Of a stretch of 5,631 nucleotides of DNA, positions 4,184 to 5,631 are shown piece after piece. Below the pieces are notes generated by a model. The model worked only from the letters and a program-made list of their open reading frames with translations, was not told where the DNA came from and did not search any database. The position numbers and the translations under genes were made by a program. The stretch spans positions 1 through 5,631 of the forward strand of contig JAEWRC010000034.1 in assembly GCA_023460175.1 (NCBI GenBank). The letters are read 5' to 3'. Numbering within the stretch: the stretch's first letter is position 1; every line of letters begins with the position of its first letter. Source of the stretch: Actinomycetes bacterium. Lineage in GTDB: Bacteria; Actinomycetota; Actinomycetes; Mycobacteriales; Mycobacteriaceae.

Positions 4184-5631
4184 ATGTCCGAAGTACCTGA
4201 GCAGGACGACGGGGCAAAACCGGTCGACCCGATCGACGAAGACGCCGCCGACGATCCCACCGACGGCGAACCCGTCGAGGAGATCGATGCGGAGGCGCCC
4301 GACCTCGACCCTGCCGACGAAACCGCAGCCGCCGAGGCTGCCGAGCCCGACCAGCCCGAACCGCGCCGTGAGCGGTTCGGGTGGATGCGCACCCTGCACG
4401 CCCGCTCGACCCGCCGGGTACTGGTACTGACAGCACTGGGCGCCCTGCTGTTCGCCGGCCTCGTCACGGCCCTGCCGGTCGGCAGCAACCGCGGCGGGCT
4501 CACCAGCTACCTCGAGACCAACCCGGTGCCCGCCACCGGCACCCGCGGCACCGAGGCGTTCAACAACGCCAAGACCGGCGACTGCCTGAACTGGCCCGAG
4601 GGCGTGCCCGACGAGGCCACGGTGGTGGACTGCGCCGAGGAACACCGCTTCGAGGTCGCCGAGTCCGTCGACATGCGAACCTTCCCCGGCTCGGAGTACG
4701 GCCCGGACGCCGCACCGCCCTCGCCGGCGCGCATCCAGCAGATCAGCCAGGAGCAGTGCCAGGCCGCGGTGCGGCAGTACCTGGGCCACCGCTACGACCC
4801 GAACAGCCGCTTCACCACCAGCATGCTGTGGTCGGGCGACAAGGCGTGGAGCAAGCACGGCGAGCGCCGCATGCTCTGCGGCCTGCAGCTGCCCGGACCC
4901 GACGGCGGCCAGCTGGCCTTCCAGGGCAAGGTCGCCGAGGTCGACCAGTCGAAGGTGTGGCCGGCCGGAACGTGCCTGGGCATCGACCCGACCAGCAACC
5001 AGCCCACCGACATCCCGGTGGACTGCGCCTCGCCGCACGCCATGGAGGTCACCGGCTCGGTGAACCTCGGCGAGCGCTTCCCGGACGGGCTGCCCCCGGA
5101 GGACGAGCAGGACGAGTTCATCAAGGACACCTGCACCCGGCTGACCGATGAGTACCTGGCGCCGCTGCAGCTGCGCACCACCACGCTGACCCTGATCTAC
5201 AGCACCATCTCGCTGCCCAGCTGGTCGGCCGGCAGCCGGCAGGTGGCCTGCAGCATCGGCGCGACGCTGGGCAACGGCGGCTGGGCCACCCTGGTCAACG
5301 ACGCCAAGGGTCCGCTGCTGATCAACGGCCAGCCGCCGGTCCCGCCGCCGGACATCCCGCAGGAGCGCCTCAACCTCCCGCCGATCCCGACGCCGGGATC
5401 CTCCAGCGGCCAGAACTTCGGCTCGTCGCAGTCCTCGGGCTCGTCGGGGTCGGGCTCGGGATCCGGTTCGTCGGGTTCGTCGGGCTCGTCCGCGGGGTCG
5501 TCCTCGCAGGGCCAGCATCTGCCGCAGCAGGCGACCGCCACCCAGGCACAGACCCAGGCCCCCGAACCCGAGCCGCAGGCCGAGCCCGGACCGCCGCCCC
5601 CGCCGGACGCACCGCCGCCTCCGCCAGACGC
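4184..5631 (+). CDS. Septum-formation-type membrane protein, 3' end missing (Rv3835-type)
   Basis: The frame stays open to the window edge, giving at least 482 residues; M. tuberculosis Rv3835 is about 449 by memory. Residues 1-60 are strongly acidic (24 Asp/Glu, one Lys) and probably cytoplasmic. A basic patch (61-78) precedes one membrane helix (about 78-98), placing the rest outside. Two related cysteine-rich units follow: Cys134, 150, 192 and 232, then Cys264, 281, 317 and 356. Both contain V-D-C, a His three or four residues later, then E-V and S-V, as in the septum-formation family (Pfam Septum_form, from memory). A Ser/Gly linker and a Pro-rich tail end the visible part. The role is probably in envelope or division, unproven. 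The ATG at 4184 is chosen because a -10-like box lies seven bases upstream; the in-frame ATG at 4175 would add three residues. Neither has a Shine-Dalgarno site. Confidence 0.92.
   Translation, partial: MSEVPEQDDGAKPVDPIDEDAADDPTDGEPVEEIDAEAPDLDPADETAAAEAAEPDQPEPRRERFGWMRTLHARSTRRVLVLTALGALLFAGLVTALPVGSNRGGLTSYLETNPVPATGTRGTEAFNNAKTGDCLNWPEGVPDEATVVDCAEEHRFEVAESVDMRTFPGSEYGPDAAPPSPARIQQISQEQCQAAVRQYLGHRYDPNSRFTTSMLWSGDKAWSKHGERRMLCGLQLPGPDGGQLAFQGKVAEVDQSKVWPAGTCLGIDPTSNQPTDIPVDCASPHAMEVTGSVNLGERFPDGLPPEDEQDEFIKDTCTRLTDEYLAPLQLRTTTLTLIYSTISLPSWSAGSRQVACSIGATLGNGGWATLVNDAKGPLLINGQPPVPPPDIPQERLNLPPIPTPGSSSGQNFGSSQSSGSSGSGSGSGSSGSSGSSAGSSSQGQHLPQQATATQAQTQAPEPEPQAEPGPPPPPDAPPPPPD
5420..5506 (+). 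repeat. Low-complexity Ser/Gly coding tract
   Basis: Residues 413-441 of the membrane protein are nearly all Ser and Gly, written mostly as TCG and GGN codons in an irregular TCGTCGGG-type pattern. It encodes a flexible linker between the folded extracytoplasmic part and the Pro-rich tail. Such tracts often change length by slippage between strains. Confidence 0.85.
5591..5631 (+). repeat. Tandem PPPPPDA heptapeptide repeat at the window edge
   Basis: Two copies of a 21-base unit encoding Pro-Pro-Pro-Pro-Pro-Asp-Ala lie back to back (5591-5611 and 5612 to the edge). The copies differ at synonymous third positions, so they are not a very recent duplication. More copies may follow outside the window. 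Confidence 0.75.

Noticed and set aside
4381..5151. Rightward open frame of 256 codons within the membrane-protein gene
   Set aside because: It is in another frame of a gene with a clear membrane helix, paired cysteines and a continuous frame from 4184. Its product is Arg/Gly/Pro-rich noise.
4043..5518. A large N-terminal extension of SerS, since its frame stays open to 5518
   Set aside because: The extension runs antisense to the membrane-protein gene and is low-complexity. SerS begins at its family-typical N-terminus at 4042.

Overview
The window is very GC-rich, uses GTG starts freely and packs genes with 3-4 base overlaps. Its protein set fits a mycobacterium or a close relative in the Mycobacteriales. 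From memory, the left pair resembles Mycobacterium tuberculosis Rv3818-Rv3819, and the right divergent pair resembles serS (Rv3834c)-Rv3835. The species cannot be named from the sequence alone.

Layout. Bases 1-78 are a short leader with a Shine-Dalgarno site and a small hairpin. A rightward two-gene unit follows. It encodes a 520-residue metallo-beta-lactamase-fold protein with a C-terminal Rieske [2Fe-2S] domain, and an overlapping 113-residue protein that looks PH-like. Only 3 bases separate its end from the end of a leftward two-gene unit. Read in its own direction, that unit is serS (seryl-tRNA synthetase) followed, with a 4-base overlap, by a 269-residue protein of a DUF5718-like family whose motifs match the fumarylacetoacetate hydrolase (FAH) fold. 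A 141-base divergent intergenic region separates serS from a rightward gene cut by the window edge. That gene encodes a single-pass membrane protein with two cysteine-rich repeats of the septum-formation type and a Ser/Gly- and Pro-rich tail.

How the genes work together. serS is a core translation gene. Its downstream partner is almost certainly co-translated with it, but its reaction is unknown. The Rieske/MBL protein and the small protein also look translationally coupled. The large protein resembles vertebrate CMP-N-acetylneuraminate hydroxylase (CMAH) along most of its length, but its Rieske domain is at the C-terminus instead of the N-terminus, so it is probably an iron-sulfur oxygenase-like enzyme of unknown substrate. 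The membrane protein probably belongs to the cell envelope or division machinery.

I saw no mobile element, tRNA, rRNA, CRISPR array or phage-like gene. The most unusual items are the CMAH-like/Rieske protein and its partner, and the FAH-like protein tied to serS.
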